Source: DASRDS01 sp035570055 (GTDB lineage Bacteria; Gemmatimonadota; Gemmatimonadetes; Gemmatimonadales; Gemmatimonadaceae). From it: a stretch of 64,000 nt of DNA. Positions 33,142 to 42,057 of the stretch are shown one piece after another. The position numbers and the translations under genes are program-made. How positions within the stretch are numbered: the first letter of the stretch is position 1; each line of letters opens with the position of its first letter. The stretch is taken from contig DATMLM010000037.1 in NCBI GenBank assembly GCA_035570055.1, positions 1-64,000 on the forward strand. The letters are read 5' to 3'. The notes beneath the pieces are model-generated. The model saw only the letters and a program-made list of their open reading frames with translations, was not told the origin of the DNA and did not search any database.

Positions 33142-34854
33142 ATGAGAATTGCCCGTTCGATCTGCCTGCTCGCCGTCGTCACGGCGTGCCAACCGGGATC
33201 CGCCGCGGAACACCGTGAGGCCTTTCCCGTTCCACCGAGTTGGCCGTACCATCTCGACGCGCCGGCGGTGACCGCGGCGCACGGCATGGTGGCGACCGAT
33301 GCGCCGATCGCGACGCATGTCGGCGCCGAGATGCTGCGACACGGCGGCAATGCGGTCGATGCGGCGGTCGCGACGGCGTTTGCTCTCTCGGTCGTGTGGC
33401 CGGCCGCCGGCAATATTGGGGGCGGCGGATTCATCGTCGCGCAGATGGCCGGCAGCCCCCCCGTTGCGCTCGACTTCCGCGAGATGGCGCCCGCGGCCGC
33501 GACGCGCGACATGTACCTCGGGCCGAACGGCAAGCCGGACGATCGCTCGTCGACCGGTGATCTCGCGGCCGGCGTCCCCGGCTCGGTGGCCGGTCTCTGG
33601 GAAGCGCACCATCGTTTCGGCTCCCGGCCGTGGGCCGAGGTGCTGGCGCCAGCCATTCAACTCGCGGACAGCGGGTTCACGGTCGATTCCGACTTTGCCC
33701 GCACCACGATCGGCGACAGCGCCAGACTGTCGAAGTTCCCCGCGAGCGCCGCGCTGTTTCTGCCGAACGGCCATCCACTGGTGCCTGGCACGCGCTGGCG
33801 GAATCCCGCGCTCGCGACAGTGCTGCGCCGGATCGCCAAGGACGGGCCCGCGGGGTTCTATACGGGGCCGACCGCCGCGGCGATTGTGGCCGAGATGAAG
33901 CGCGGGCATGGCATCATGACGCTCGCCGATCTCGCGGCGTACCAGGCGAAGTGGCGCACGCCGATCACGTTCGACTATCGCGGCTACCGGGTCATCTCGA
34001 TGCCGCCACCATCGTCGGGTGGCATGACGCTCGCCCTCATGGCGCACATGCTCTCGGGCCGCGACTTGCGCACACTCGGCTGGCACTCGCCGCAGGAGAT
34101 CCACCTGCTTGCCGAGTCCATGCGCCGCGCCTTCGCCGTTCGCAATCACTTCCTCGGCGATCCAGACGCCATCGCGATCCCGACGGACCGGCTCATGTCC
34201 CAGTCCTTCGCCGACAGCCTGGACGCGAACATTCGCCCCGATAGTGCGACGCCATCGGCGGACGTGTCGTTCCCGACTGGGGCGAGCGCGGAGGGAAAGC
34301 ACACGACGCACTTCTCGGTCGTCGACGGCCAGGGAAATGCGGTCGCGCTCACGACCACGATTAATTATGGCTTTGGATCGGCGTCGACCGTCGGTGGCGC
34401 TGGATTCGTGCTCAACAACGAGATGGACGACTTCACCGCGCAGCCCGGCGTTCCCAACGGCGCGGGTCTCGTGCAAGGCGAAGCGAACGCGATCGCGCCG
34501 GGCAAGCGAATGCTCTCATCGATGACGCCGACCATCGTGCTCGGCCACGATGGGAAGCCGATGATCGTGACCGGCGCCAGTGGCAGCGGCCGGATCATCA
34601 CGTTGGTGTTCCAGGTGATCTCGAACGTCGTCGACTATGACATGGGGATCAACGCGGCGGTCAGCGCACCGCGCGTGCACCATCAGCACCTACCAGACAT
34701 ATTGCTCTACGAGCGCGACGGGCTCGCCGACTCGATGGTCGCCGCGCTACGCAGCATGCATTACGCGGTCGATTCGGCGTTGCGCGGGTCGCTCGGCATT
34801 GGCGCATCGATCCTGCTCACGCCGACCGGTGTCTCGGGGATGGGCGCCGTCTGA
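33142..34854 (+). CDS. ggt: Gamma-glutamyltransferase lipoprotein
   Basis: The 570-aa product has a lipoprotein-type signal (ICLLAVVTACQ), the large-subunit pattern (NIGGGGFIVAQM, LDFREMAPAAATRDMYLG, SSGGMTLALMAHML) and the autocleavage site HTTHFSVVD, with Thr389 as the small-subunit nucleophile. It should process itself to two chains and transfer or hydrolyse the gamma-glutamyl group of glutathione-like peptides in the periplasm. There is no ribosome site; a TATTCT hexamer lies 7 bases before ATG, so the mRNA may be leaderless. Its C-terminus differs from two gene fragments of a second paralogue at 21297 and 37967. Confidence 0.93.
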   Translation: MRIARSICLLAVVTACQPGSAAEHREAFPVPPSWPYHLDAPAVTAAHGMVATDAPIATHVGAEMLRHGGNAVDAAVATAFALSVVWPAAGNIGGGGFIVAQMAGSPPVALDFREMAPAAATRDMYLGPNGKPDDRSSTGDLAAGVPGSVAGLWEAHHRFGSRPWAEVLAPAIQLADSGFTVDSDFARTTIGDSARLSKFPASAALFLPNGHPLVPGTRWRNPALATVLRRIAKDGPAGFYTGPTAAAIVAEMKRGHGIMTLADLAAYQAKWRTPITFDYRGYRVISMPPPSSGGMTLALMAHMLSGRDLRTLGWHSPQEIHLLAESMRRAFAVRNHFLGDPDAIAIPTDRLMSQSFADSLDANIRPDSATPSADVSFPTGASAEGKHTTHFSVVDGQGNAVALTTTINYGFGSASTVGGAGFVLNNEMDDFTAQPGVPNGAGLVQGEANAIAPGKRMLSSMTPTIVLGHDGKPMIVTGASGSGRIITLVFQVISNVVDYDMGINAAVSAPRVHHQHLPDILLYERDGLADSMVAALRSMHYAVDSALRGSLGIGASILLTPTGVSGMGAV

Positions 34855-34900
34855 GCGAGCATCTTGCCCACTTTCGTCGCTAACATCGCTCCGCCGCAGT

Positions 34901-35350
34901 TCATGTTCGCGATTTTGGCTCTGGCGCGTTCGGCAACGGGCGCACGAGCACCGCGGTTTCGCTCATGTTAGCCCGCCCACTGGTATCCGTATAGCGCTTC
35001 AAGACATCGGCCTGCAGACGGCCGTTCTGCGCGGCATGAACGACCAACAGGGTCTGGCTGATCTTCGAGGAGAATTGAGCCGAAATCACGCGTGCAGTCT
35101 GCGGCACGTCCGCGTGGATATCAGACCCGTATGGTGTGCCTTCAGTCTCGCCCCAGGGACAGTCCGATGGCGAACACTTCCCCCACGCCCGAACCTTCAA
35201 ATTCGTACCGACGATCTCGATACGGAGTGTCGTGAGCCCCTGCGCATTAGGGTCCACGTTTTTCCAAGTGCCAAGGAACGTATTGATTTGCGCACTCAGC
35301 GCCGAAGCTGACAATGGGAGCACCAGGAGAGCGGTGACACGTCGCCACAT
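34901..35350 (-). CDS. Small exported protein of unknown family
   Basis: The 149-aa product has a signal peptide (ALLVLPLSASALSAQ) and a mature part with FLGTWKNVDPNAQGLTTLRIEIVG, VRAWGKCSPSDCPWGE (two Cys that may pair) and TLLVVHAAQNGRLQADVLKRYTD. The short alternating beta pattern suggests a small barrel of avidin or lipocalin size, but I know no function. GAGG precedes the ATG by about 11 bases. It follows the ADOP permease gene by 20 bases on the same strand, so they are likely co-expressed. Confidence 0.7.
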   Translation of the reverse strand: MWRRVTALLVLPLSASALSAQINTFLGTWKNVDPNAQGLTTLRIEIVGTNLKVRAWGKCSPSDCPWGETEGTPYGSDIHADVPQTARVISAQFSSKISQTLLVVHAAQNGRLQADVLKRYTDTSGRANMSETAVLVRPLPNAPEPKSRT

Positions 35351-35370
35351 ATTGGTTGTCCTCAATTGAC

Positions 35371-37797
35371 CTACAAATTGCGGAGTGCGACCGAAGGATC
35401 CACCTGCGTGGCGCGTCGAGCAGGGACGTACGCAGCAACTGCCGCGGTCCCTGCTAGAATCAATGTGGCAAACGCGAACACGCGTAAGTCGGTGGCGCTC
35501 TCGCCGTACAGAAATGCCCGAATGACGCGGGCGGCAGCGAACGAGCTTCCGAGTCCAGCCGCGATCCCTAGTGAACCGAACGCGACAATCGGACGCACCA
35601 TGAGCCACAGGACACTGCTCCGCTGCGCGCCGAGTGCCATCCGTAGCCCCGCTTCTGCCGCGCGTTTAGCCACGAGCTGCGTCACCACGCCGTACACACC
35701 TAGCGCCGCAATGACGAGAGACAACAACGCGAAATAACCCAAGACTGCGGTGGTCAACCGCAGCGGTGCGAGCTCTTGGTCGATGAGCTGTTCGACCGAT
35801 GCGAGTCTGACGACTGGCACCGTTGCCGCAACGTCTTGAATGGCAGCGCGAACACTCGGCACCGCCAGCGCCGTTGGTCCACGGGTGCTGACCGCGACGC
35901 TTATGCCGAACGCGCTCGGCGTAGCCTGCGCCAGCGGCACATATAGCTGCGGGTAGAAAGGGTGAGAGCGTTCGGGGAGAAGTCCATGGGTTGACGCAAC
36001 GACTCCGATGACGGTCATCCAGTCCGAAGCAGACGTCGGGTCACCGAATTTGATGCGCCGGCCGATCGCGCGTACGTTGGGAAACAGTCGGCGAGCCGTT
36101 TCGTCATCGAGGACTGCAACTGGCGGTGCGTTGGCATCGTCAATGCGACCGAAGGTCCGCCCTGCCAGCACTGCCATGCCGCAGGCGCGAAAATAGTCTG
36201 GTGTAACGAGCTGTGCCGAGAGCGACGGACTCACCGGGAAGATCTGGGTATCGCCCTCGCGCGTGAAGCCCGGATATTGTGGACCGGATGCGCTCGCGCC
36301 CACCACCGCGATTCCCCGGAGATCACCCAAGCGCTCAACCAAGCGGTCCGCGAGGCTCGTCTCTTCAGTTGGTGTGAGAGGTCGCGATGCGCGACCGGCG
36401 AGCGAGATCAACAGTACGGATCGTTTCGCCCTGCCGATGTCGCGGGTTGCGGCGTTCACAAACGCCTTGCCTAACATGCCGGCACTCGTCAGCACGACGA
36501 GTGCAAGCTGAATTTCGGCCGCGACAAGTAGGGACCGGTAACGTCCGCCCCGGCGACTGGTCGCCAGCTCGGCGCTCATGTCCTTCAGTGATAAGTCTGC
36601 GGTGTGAGTGGATGCCACGACCGCGGGCACGAAGCCAATGAGTAGCACGCTGAGCGCGCTCAGGCCGACAGCGAACATCAACACGCGAGTATCGATCGCG
36701 ATGGGAGTCCAGTATGGGATACCCATCACTGGCAGGAATCTGGCGAACGATGTGGCGGCTCTGGCAATCAGTATCCCGCCCGCCGTTCCGACTGCTACGC
36801 ATATGAACGCTTCCAGAGCAAATGGTCGCGCCAACTGCCACCGGTTGGCACCGAGCGCCGTACGAACCAATGTCTCGCGCTCACGAAGATGAAATCGTGC
36901 CAAAAACAATCCGGCGAGGTTCGCGCACACGAGCAACAGCACCAGTGTCACAGCGCCGAGGAAGAGGAAATAGGGTGCCGACGCGATGGCACGAGCGTGA
37001 GCAACGCGTAATGGCAATACGCGAGCGGTCAGTCGTGCCTGAGGAGTGGCGCTCACCTGACCAAGCCGCGCGGTCACTTGGGTTCGCAGGGCATCGATGT
37101 CGGTGCCAGGTCGCAGGCGGCCGATCAGCGTGAATGTATGCGGGCGATTCGGAGTACGCGCCATGTATGGTCCGGCCGCCACGAAGAATGGCGCGGTAAC
37201 GCTGTCACCGAGGAACAGTGGGCGCCCGATCGCCCCGTCTGGGGGCAAGACGCCGATGATCACGAACGGAATCCCATCCAGCATGAGGGACCGGCCAACC
37301 GCCGTGGAATCTGCGTTGTATCGATCACGCCAGAAGGCGTGGCTGAGAATAACCACGTTGGGTGCGCCCGGGCGATCGTCACTCTCGTCGAGCAGCCGGC
37401 CGAGCATAGGTCGTAGGCCGAGGAGAGACAGCAAATTAGGAGAGATTGCCGCACCTTGACCGATGACGAGCTCCTCGGGATCCGCAATGGTCGCTCGGTA
37501 CTGTGTCACCGCAGCGAGTGCATCGAGCGCTGGAAGGGAGGCCGCCCAATCCCTCACGTCGTTCGGGGTCAGCTCCGCTCGGCATTCGTGCAAGCAGAGT
37601 CTTCGCTGATCGAAGAGCTCGATGACCGCGAGAGCCCCGGTGGAGTGGAATGGCAGAGGGCGCAAATACACGGCGTTGACAAGGCTGAACACGGCGGCGC
37701 CGCTGCCAATGCCTACCGCTAGAATCACGGTCGCGAGTAGCGAGAACCCAGGTGTGCGTGCCAGCGCCCGAAGTGCTTGGCGTAGATCATCCTTCAT
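35371..37797 (-). CDS. ADOP-type MacB/FtsX permease
   Basis: The 808-aa product matches the acidobacterial duplicated orphan permease type: N-terminal MKDDLRQALRALARTPGFS with a helix (ATVILAVGIGSGAAVFSLVNAVYL), a MacB-like periplasmic domain (LTPNDVRDWAASL, NVVILSHAFWRDRY, DGIPFVIIGVLP), then FtsX-type helices twice (DPLRLT-like region near 750 and ALGAQRSSVLWLMV). No ATPase gene is next to it, as usual for orphans. ATG 37797 fits the family start; ten extra residues upstream are unlikely. A role in export of antibiotic or lipoprotein-type substrates is only family lore. Confidence 0.88.
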   Translation of the reverse strand: MKDDLRQALRALARTPGFSLLATVILAVGIGSGAAVFSLVNAVYLRPLPFHSTGALAVIELFDQRRLCLHECRAELTPNDVRDWAASLPALDALAAVTQYRATIADPEELVIGQGAAISPNLLSLLGLRPMLGRLLDESDDRPGAPNVVILSHAFWRDRYNADSTAVGRSLMLDGIPFVIIGVLPPDGAIGRPLFLGDSVTAPFFVAAGPYMARTPNRPHTFTLIGRLRPGTDIDALRTQVTARLGQVSATPQARLTARVLPLRVAHARAIASAPYFLFLGAVTLVLLLVCANLAGLFLARFHLRERETLVRTALGANRWQLARPFALEAFICVAVGTAGGILIARAATSFARFLPVMGIPYWTPIAIDTRVLMFAVGLSALSVLLIGFVPAVVASTHTADLSLKDMSAELATSRRGGRYRSLLVAAEIQLALVVLTSAGMLGKAFVNAATRDIGRAKRSVLLISLAGRASRPLTPTEETSLADRLVERLGDLRGIAVVGASASGPQYPGFTREGDTQIFPVSPSLSAQLVTPDYFRACGMAVLAGRTFGRIDDANAPPVAVLDDETARRLFPNVRAIGRRIKFGDPTSASDWMTVIGVVASTHGLLPERSHPFYPQLYVPLAQATPSAFGISVAVSTRGPTALAVPSVRAAIQDVAATVPVVRLASVEQLIDQELAPLRLTTAVLGYFALLSLVIAALGVYGVVTQLVAKRAAEAGLRMALGAQRSSVLWLMVRPIVAFGSLGIAAGLGSSFAAARVIRAFLYGESATDLRVFAFATLILAGTAAVAAYVPARRATQVDPSVALRNL

Positions 37798-37798
37798 G

Positions 37799-37843
37799 GT
37801 GCTGACCCCAACGGACAGAGCTGTCAATTTAGAGAGTCAGCAC
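37799..37843. repeat. Inverted repeat next to the ADOP start
   Basis: GTGCTGAC (37799-37806) and GTCAGCAC (37836-37843) form a perfect 8-bp inverted repeat with a 29-base spacer just upstream of the permease start. A TTGACA on the minus strand (37827-37822) lies between the arms but has no good -10 after it. It may be an operator; evidence is thin. Confidence 0.3.
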
Positions 37844-37912
37844 CGAAGCGCCAGCAGGGAAGTCGGCTACTTCTGCCAGTCGGCGCTGCGTGCTTGCCAT
37901 GACGATGCTTCC

Positions 37913-37965
37913 CGAGCATGAACTGGCACGTGGCCGGCGCGTCGGCGTTGCGTGAGATCGTGGCG
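37913..37965 (-). pseudogene. Fragment of a DinB-family gene
   Basis: About 53 bases match the intact DinB gene near 38586-38640 at roughly nine positions in ten (coding ADAPATCQFML against NADAPLTCQFML). It is a direct repeat of that gene's interior 670 bases away, with no start or stop of its own. It abuts a gamma-glutamyltransferase fragment at 37966. Confidence 0.7.
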
Positions 37966-37966
37966 C

Positions 37967-38062
37967 GGATCGCTCGGCATTGGCGCATCGATTTTGCGCA
38001 CGCCGACCGGTGTCTCGGGGATGTTCGATCCGCGCCTCCACGGCGCGGCCAAGGGCTACTAG
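37967..38062 (+). pseudogene. Last 31 codons of a second gamma-glutamyltransferase gene
   Basis: The fragment reads GSLGIGASILRTPTGVSGMFDPRL, then HGAAKGY and TAG. It matches the end of the 21297-21585 fragment, with the same FDPRLHGAA tail, and differs from the intact gene at 33142 in that tail. Its stop overlaps the stop of the convergent thioesterase gene (CTAG). The original layout was probably an intact second gamma-glutamyltransferase facing the thioesterase, whose 5' part was lost and replaced by the DinB fragment. Confidence 0.8.
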
Positions 38063-38490
38063 CGGTAGCCGAGGTCGTCGGAGAGTCGGATCGTACTCGG
38101 CAGAAACGTGCCGGTGCCGCGGGCGACTTCCTTCCCGTCGCCGTCGACGAGCACACCATCGGCGATCAGCAGGCGTTTCGAGCGGTGCACGACTCGGCCC
38201 GTCCCCGAGAGTATTCCTTCCGAGACGGGCCGGAGTAACAGCAGGTTGAATGCCGCGGTCAACACGAACACGTCGTGCACGAGCGAGCTGGCCGCGAAGA
38301 ACGTCGCATCGTCCAGCGCCTTGAAGTACACGCTGCCGTGCACTGCTTGGGCAGCGTGAAAGAAATCCGGCCGCACCACGATCCGCACTTCGGCCGTGCC
38401 GTTCCCGACGTGAATCTCGGGACGGTAGTACTGATTCGTCGGCGCAGCCAGATACATCCGCTCGAGCTTCCGAAAATGATCTTCGGCCAT
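38059..38490 (-). CDS. PaaI-like hotdog-fold thioesterase
   Basis: The 143-aa product has the hotdog pattern AAQAVHGSVYFKALDDATFFAASSL (with the HG-N/S and Asp positions of the active site), followed by a beta region VLTAAFNLLLLRPVSEG, VVHRSKRLLIADGVLVD, ARGTGTFLPS. It should hydrolyse acyl-CoA or related thioesters. It is transcribed after the DinB gene (12-base gap). A partial copy of its 3' end lies at 21586-21739. Confidence 0.85.
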   Translation of the reverse strand: MAEDHFRKLERMYLAAPTNQYYRPEIHVGNGTAEVRIVVRPDFFHAAQAVHGSVYFKALDDATFFAASSLVHDVFVLTAAFNLLLLRPVSEGILSGTGRVVHRSKRLLIADGVLVDGDGKEVARGTGTFLPSTIRLSDDLGYR

Positions 38491-38502
38491 TGCCGAAGGA
38501 AC

Positions 38503-39000
38503 CTACGCCACGATCAGCGGGGACTCCAGCGCTGTGCGAATGCGGTGCAAGTGGTGATAGCTGTGCCGCACCGCGTGGTCCTCGAGCATGAACTGGCACG
38601 TGAGCGGCGCGTCGGCGTTGAGCGAGATCGGCGCGGCCGAATCGAGTTGCTCGTCGCTGAGCGCGCGGATGGCGGCGGCGGCCCGGGCGCTATTGCGCTC
38701 GAGCAGGGCAACCGTCTCCTCCTTCGTGACGTCGTCGAAATCCTTGGCGTGCTGAGCGTTGAGAAAGTGCACGTCGTCCCATGTTACTCCCACGACCGGC
38801 TCGCCAGTGGCAAGCCGCTGGGCCAGCTCGATTTCCAGCGGGTACATCGTCGCGACGTGGTGCACGACGACGCCGATCTTCCGGCCGTCGCGCGGGATGC
38901 GCGTCTGCCATTCTTCGTCCGTCAGCGCGCTGGCGAACGCCGCCAAGGCGGCGGCGCCCCGCTCGAGTCGGGCGGCGAGTGCTTCGGTGCGGTGGCTCAT
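38503..39000 (-). CDS. DinB/YfiT-like metalloprotein
   Basis: The 165-aa four-helix-bundle protein shows the three metal-binding His typical of DinB-like proteins: IGVVVHHVATMYPLEIELAQRL near residue 50 and HAVRHSYHHLHRI near the end. Relatives are thiol transferases (bacillithiol or mycothiol type) or unknown. GAGGTCACC before ATG 39000 is a good ribosome site, so the longer frame to 39036 is unlikely. Part of its interior is repeated at 37913-37965. Confidence 0.82.
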   Translation of the reverse strand: MSHRTEALAARLERGAAALAAFASALTDEEWQTRIPRDGRKIGVVVHHVATMYPLEIELAQRLATGEPVVGVTWDDVHFLNAQHAKDFDDVTKEETVALLERNSARAAAAIRALSDEQLDSAAPISLNADAPLTCQFMLEDHAVRHSYHHLHRIRTALESPLIVA

Positions 39001-39048
39001 GGTGACCTCTTCGTCTAAGGGGGATACCATGATCAACGCAAAACACGC

Positions 39049-39732
39049 CTACTGTCGGACAATCCGCATCCGCCACGCTTGCGGGCTCTCGGCGAATTCT
39101 TCCTTGGTCACGCGTTTCGTGGCATCATCGAGCCACAGGGTCATCGACGACGTTTGCCCACGAGAGACGCGCACGACCCAGGTGTTCTGCTCACGTCCGG
39201 TGACGGCGAGTGTGTCGAGACGCAATCCGCCGGGGGTTTCGTACTCGTACGTCGCGATGAGCGCCGTGTAGCCGGGCGCGAGCGGAAGCGACTGGATCAA
39301 CTGGTCGACGTCGGAAGAGTTGAACGCCGCCACGGCCATGCGTTGGTCCACGGTCTCCTTCGGCTTTCCGGTCGGTGTCACATCACCGGTCACGCGATGC
39401 CCGTCCCAGCGCAGGTGCATGAGCTTCGACGGCTGGTGCGAGATCTCCCACATGGGCAGCACCCCGGTGCCGCCCGTCATGACGCTGTCGGTCACATCGG
39501 CTCTGGCGCTGCTGAAGTGGATGACGCGAAAGAGCTTGCCGTCGACAACCCGTTGACGGGTCGTGGTCTTGCCAATCACGCGTGAGCCATTCGAGTCCGG
39601 GACCATCACCACCGACTCGCTGGAGTCGTTCCGCATGTAGGCCGTCGACAGCGGGGCGTGGCCAACGTACAGCGTGTCCAGATGCTGGGCCTCGGCGCGC
39701 GTCGCGAGGAGCAGGAGCACAAAAAAGCGCAT
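39049..39732 (-). CDS. Exported protein, DUF3108-like
   Basis: The 227-aa product has a signal peptide (MRFFVLLLLATRAEAQ) and a beta-rich mature part ending WVVRVSRGQTSSMTLWLDDATKRVTKEEF, which resembles the end of DUF3108-type periplasmic proteins (a lipid- or sugar-binding half-barrel). No catalytic residues are evident. It precedes the DinB gene by 48 bases on the same strand and may head that operon. Confidence 0.6.
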   Translation of the reverse strand: MRFFVLLLLATRAEAQHLDTLYVGHAPLSTAYMRNDSSESVVMVPDSNGSRVIGKTTTRQRVVDGKLFRVIHFSSARADVTDSVMTGGTGVLPMWEISHQPSKLMHLRWDGHRVTGDVTPTGKPKETVDQRMAVAAFNSSDVDQLIQSLPLAPGYTALIATYEYETPGGLRLDTLAVTGREQNTWVVRVSRGQTSSMTLWLDDATKRVTKEEFAESPQAWRMRIVRQ

Positions 39733-39815
39733 GCGCGTAGACTCGGGGCACGACACCGGCATGGCCAGACGATGTGTCGGGAACGGTCCAAATTCTGTCG
39801 CGAGTGCCGACTTTT

Positions 39816-39823
39816 GCTATACT
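39816..39823 (+). promoter_or_regulatory. Extended -10 promoter element before the DUF885 gene
   Basis: TATACT (39818-39823) preceded by TGC at 39815-39817 resembles an extended -10. It ends 7 bases before the ATG at 39831, so the start of transcription would be at or next to the start codon and the mRNA leaderless. No ribosome-binding site exists. The -35 region (CTGTCG) is weak. Confidence 0.45.
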
Positions 39824-39830
39824 AGGGACC

Positions 39831-41555
39831 ATGCGACCCTACTTCGCCCTAGCCTTAGCGCTTCTCGCGTGTCGTCCCACGGAACAGACGACCGCGAGTC
39901 CGTCAGCGTTCAGCCAGTTGGCCGACGCGTACTTCGACTCATCGTTTGCCTTCGCGCCCTCGGCCGGCACCGCCGTGGGTTTCCACCAATACGACACGCT
40001 GTACGAGGACCGGTCGGCCGCGGCGGTGACGCGCCGGCTTGGCACCCTGCGCGCGCAACTCGCGCAGTTGGACTCGGTTCGCTCGGGCAAGCTCGCGACC
40101 GACGACTCGATCGATGCCGCGATCATCGACGGCTCGATCCGCTCGGAGCTGCAGGATCTCGACGTGCTCGCGAGCTGGCGAAAGAACCCGATCAGCTATG
40201 TCGGTTCTCCCGGGAACGCCGTCGACCTGCTCATGAAGCGCGACTTCGCGCCGCCGGCCGAGCGACTGCGCTCACTGACCGCGCGGCTCCGGCAGATGCC
40301 GGCGATGTTCGCGGCCATGAAAGCGAACTTGGACAACCCGCCGGTCGAGTTCACGGATCTCGCGATCCGGGTCGCGTCAGGCTCGGTCGGGTTCTTCCAG
40401 CACGACGTCGCCGGCTGGGCAAAGACCGCCGCCGGTGCCGACACCGGAGCCTTGCGCGCGTTCACGGTGGCGAACGACTCGGTGATCGCCGCCTTGAAGG
40501 ACGCCTCGAAGTGGCTGACCTCGGACTTGAAGCCCAAATCGCACGGGTCGTTCGCGATTGGCGCCAAGAACTTCTCGGATAAGCTCGCGTACGACGAGAT
40601 GATCACCCTGCCGCTCGATCGGATCCTGGCGATCGGCGAGGCCAATCTCGACAAGGACTACAAGGACTTCGTCGCCACCGCGAAGCTCGTCGCGCCGGGG
40701 AAGTCGCCGCACGAGGCGATGCTGACGCTCGAGAAGACGCACCCGACCGCCGCGACGCTCATTCCATCCGTGCAGTCGACCGTGGCCGGCGCGCGTCAAT
40801 TCCTCGTCGACCACCAGATCGTCGACATTCCGTCGACCACGATGCCGATCGTGACCGAGACGCCGCCCTATGCCCGCACCGGGTCGTATGCGTCGATGGA
40901 CTCGCCCGGGCCGTTCGAGACCAAAGCGACCGAGGCGTTCTATTACGTCACACCGCCCGAGAAAGATTGGGATGCCGAGCACGTGGAAGAGCACCTGCGC
41001 GAGTTCAACCCGGCGGTCCTCAATATCGTGACGGTGCACGAAGTCTTTCCCGGGCACTTTATCCAATTCCTGTACGTGAAGCAGTTTCCGACCAAGACCC
41101 GCAAGCTCCTCGCCGCTGGATCGAACGTCGAAGGGTGGGCGCATTACGGCGAGCAGATGATGGTCGAGCAGGGGTTCGGCAATGGGGACCCCAAGACAAA
41201 GTTGGCGCAGCTCGAGGAGGCCCTGCTCCGAGACTGCCGATATGTCGTCGGCATCAAAGAGCATACGCAAGGGATGTCTGTCGCGGACGGCGCGAAGCAG
41301 TACTTCGTCGACAAGTGCTTCCAGGAGCCGGCGAACGGCTACGAGGAGGCGCGGCGCGGGGCGTATAACCCCACGTATCTCTACTATACGCTCGGCAAGC
41401 TCGCGATCTACAAGCTCCGCGCGGATTATCAGCGCGCGAAAGGGAGCGCGTACTCGCTTCGGGATTTTCACGATCAGTTCGTGAAACAGGGCGGGGTGCC
41501 GATTCCCATCATCCGGCGGATTCTCTTGCCCGGCGATACCGCGTCGGCCCTATGA
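39831..41555 (+). CDS. DUF885-family lipoprotein (metallopeptidase-like)
   Basis: The 574-aa product has a lipobox signal (YFALALALLACRP) and the DUF885 layout: helical N-terminal region, then VTVHEVFPGHF (HEVFPGH zinc-like motif), SNVEGWAHYGEQMMVEQG (Glu and His) and ARRGAYNPTYLYYTLGK. The motifs are complete, so a zinc-dependent peptidase or carboxypeptidase anchored at the membrane is likely. The ATG at 39831 gives the lipoprotein signal; the upstream 19 codons are not needed. Its stop overlaps the next start (ATGA). Confidence 0.9.
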   Translation: MRPYFALALALLACRPTEQTTASPSAFSQLADAYFDSSFAFAPSAGTAVGFHQYDTLYEDRSAAAVTRRLGTLRAQLAQLDSVRSGKLATDDSIDAAIIDGSIRSELQDLDVLASWRKNPISYVGSPGNAVDLLMKRDFAPPAERLRSLTARLRQMPAMFAAMKANLDNPPVEFTDLAIRVASGSVGFFQHDVAGWAKTAAGADTGALRAFTVANDSVIAALKDASKWLTSDLKPKSHGSFAIGAKNFSDKLAYDEMITLPLDRILAIGEANLDKDYKDFVATAKLVAPGKSPHEAMLTLEKTHPTAATLIPSVQSTVAGARQFLVDHQIVDIPSTTMPIVTETPPYARTGSYASMDSPGPFETKATEAFYYVTPPEKDWDAEHVEEHLREFNPAVLNIVTVHEVFPGHFIQFLYVKQFPTKTRKLLAAGSNVEGWAHYGEQMMVEQGFGNGDPKTKLAQLEEALLRDCRYVVGIKEHTQGMSVADGAKQYFVDKCFQEPANGYEEARRGAYNPTYLYYTLGKLAIYKLRADYQRAKGSAYSLRDFHDQFVKQGGVPIPIIRRILLPGDTASAL

Positions 41556-41986
41556 AGGAGCTGTCGGACGGTATGACCTTGTATCATCGGACCTTCATCC
41601 CGTTCTTGTTCGCCTCCGTCAGTATCGTCGGGCTGATCCTCTCACATGGCCAGATCGGGCTCGCGCTCCCTGGCATTGTGCTATTCGGGTACACGTTCTG
41701 GTTTGGGCGCCGCCTTAGCGAGGTCTGGCTGGACGGCGACGTGCTCGAAGTCAAGGGCCCGACGGCATCGTTTCGGGTTCCGCTGAGCGACGTGCGGCTG
41801 CTCGGAACTCGATGGGGACGTTTGCATCTCTTCGTCCTCGGGCTGGACCACCGAGTCGGTAAGATCGAGGAAGTCCGGTTCCTTCCAAAGGGCGGTTGGG
41901 TGGTGTTTGGTCCCAACCCGGCGGATGCTCTCGAAAAAGACCTCCAGGCGCGTATCCACGCGGCGCGGGCCGCGCGAAAGGCCTGA
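41552..41986 (+). CDS. Small two-helix membrane protein of unknown function
   Basis: The 144-aa product has two membrane helices near the N-terminus (FIPFLFASVSIVGLILSHG and ALPGIVLFGYTFWFG) and a cytoplasmic beta-rich part (VWLDGDVLEVKGPTASFRVPLSDVRLL, EVRFLPKGGWVVFGP) resembling a small PH-like domain. No family name is certain. Translation is coupled to DUF885 by ATGA. Confidence 0.65.
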   Translation: MKELSDGMTLYHRTFIPFLFASVSIVGLILSHGQIGLALPGIVLFGYTFWFGRRLSEVWLDGDVLEVKGPTASFRVPLSDVRLLGTRWGRLHLFVLGLDHRVGKIEEVRFLPKGGWVVFGPNPADALEKDLQARIHAARAARKA

Positions 41987-41987
41987 A

Positions 41988-42031
41988 TTCAGAGAAGTTC
42001 AGAGTATTTCAGGCGAAGTTCAGGACTTCGC
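41988..42031 (+). repeat. Four TTCAG direct repeats in helical phase, with hairpin
   Basis: TTCAG occurs at 41988, 41998, 42008 and 42019, spaced 10, 10 and 11 bases. The last copy lies in the loop region of a 7-bp hairpin (GCGAAGT at 42013-42019, ACTTCGC at 42025-42031). The array sits in the 71-base gap between two plus-strand genes. Direct repeats at one helical turn are typical targets of OmpR-type winged-helix regulators, and one is encoded just downstream. The hairpin could instead be a transcript end. Confidence 0.5.
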
Positions 42032-42057
42032 GTGAGGTGCCCGGCTACCGTGCCGGG

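Noticed and set aside
41988..42023. TTCAG repeats as a CRISPR-like array
   Set aside because: The repeat unit is only 5 bases with 5-6-base spacers; this is operator scale, not CRISPR scale.
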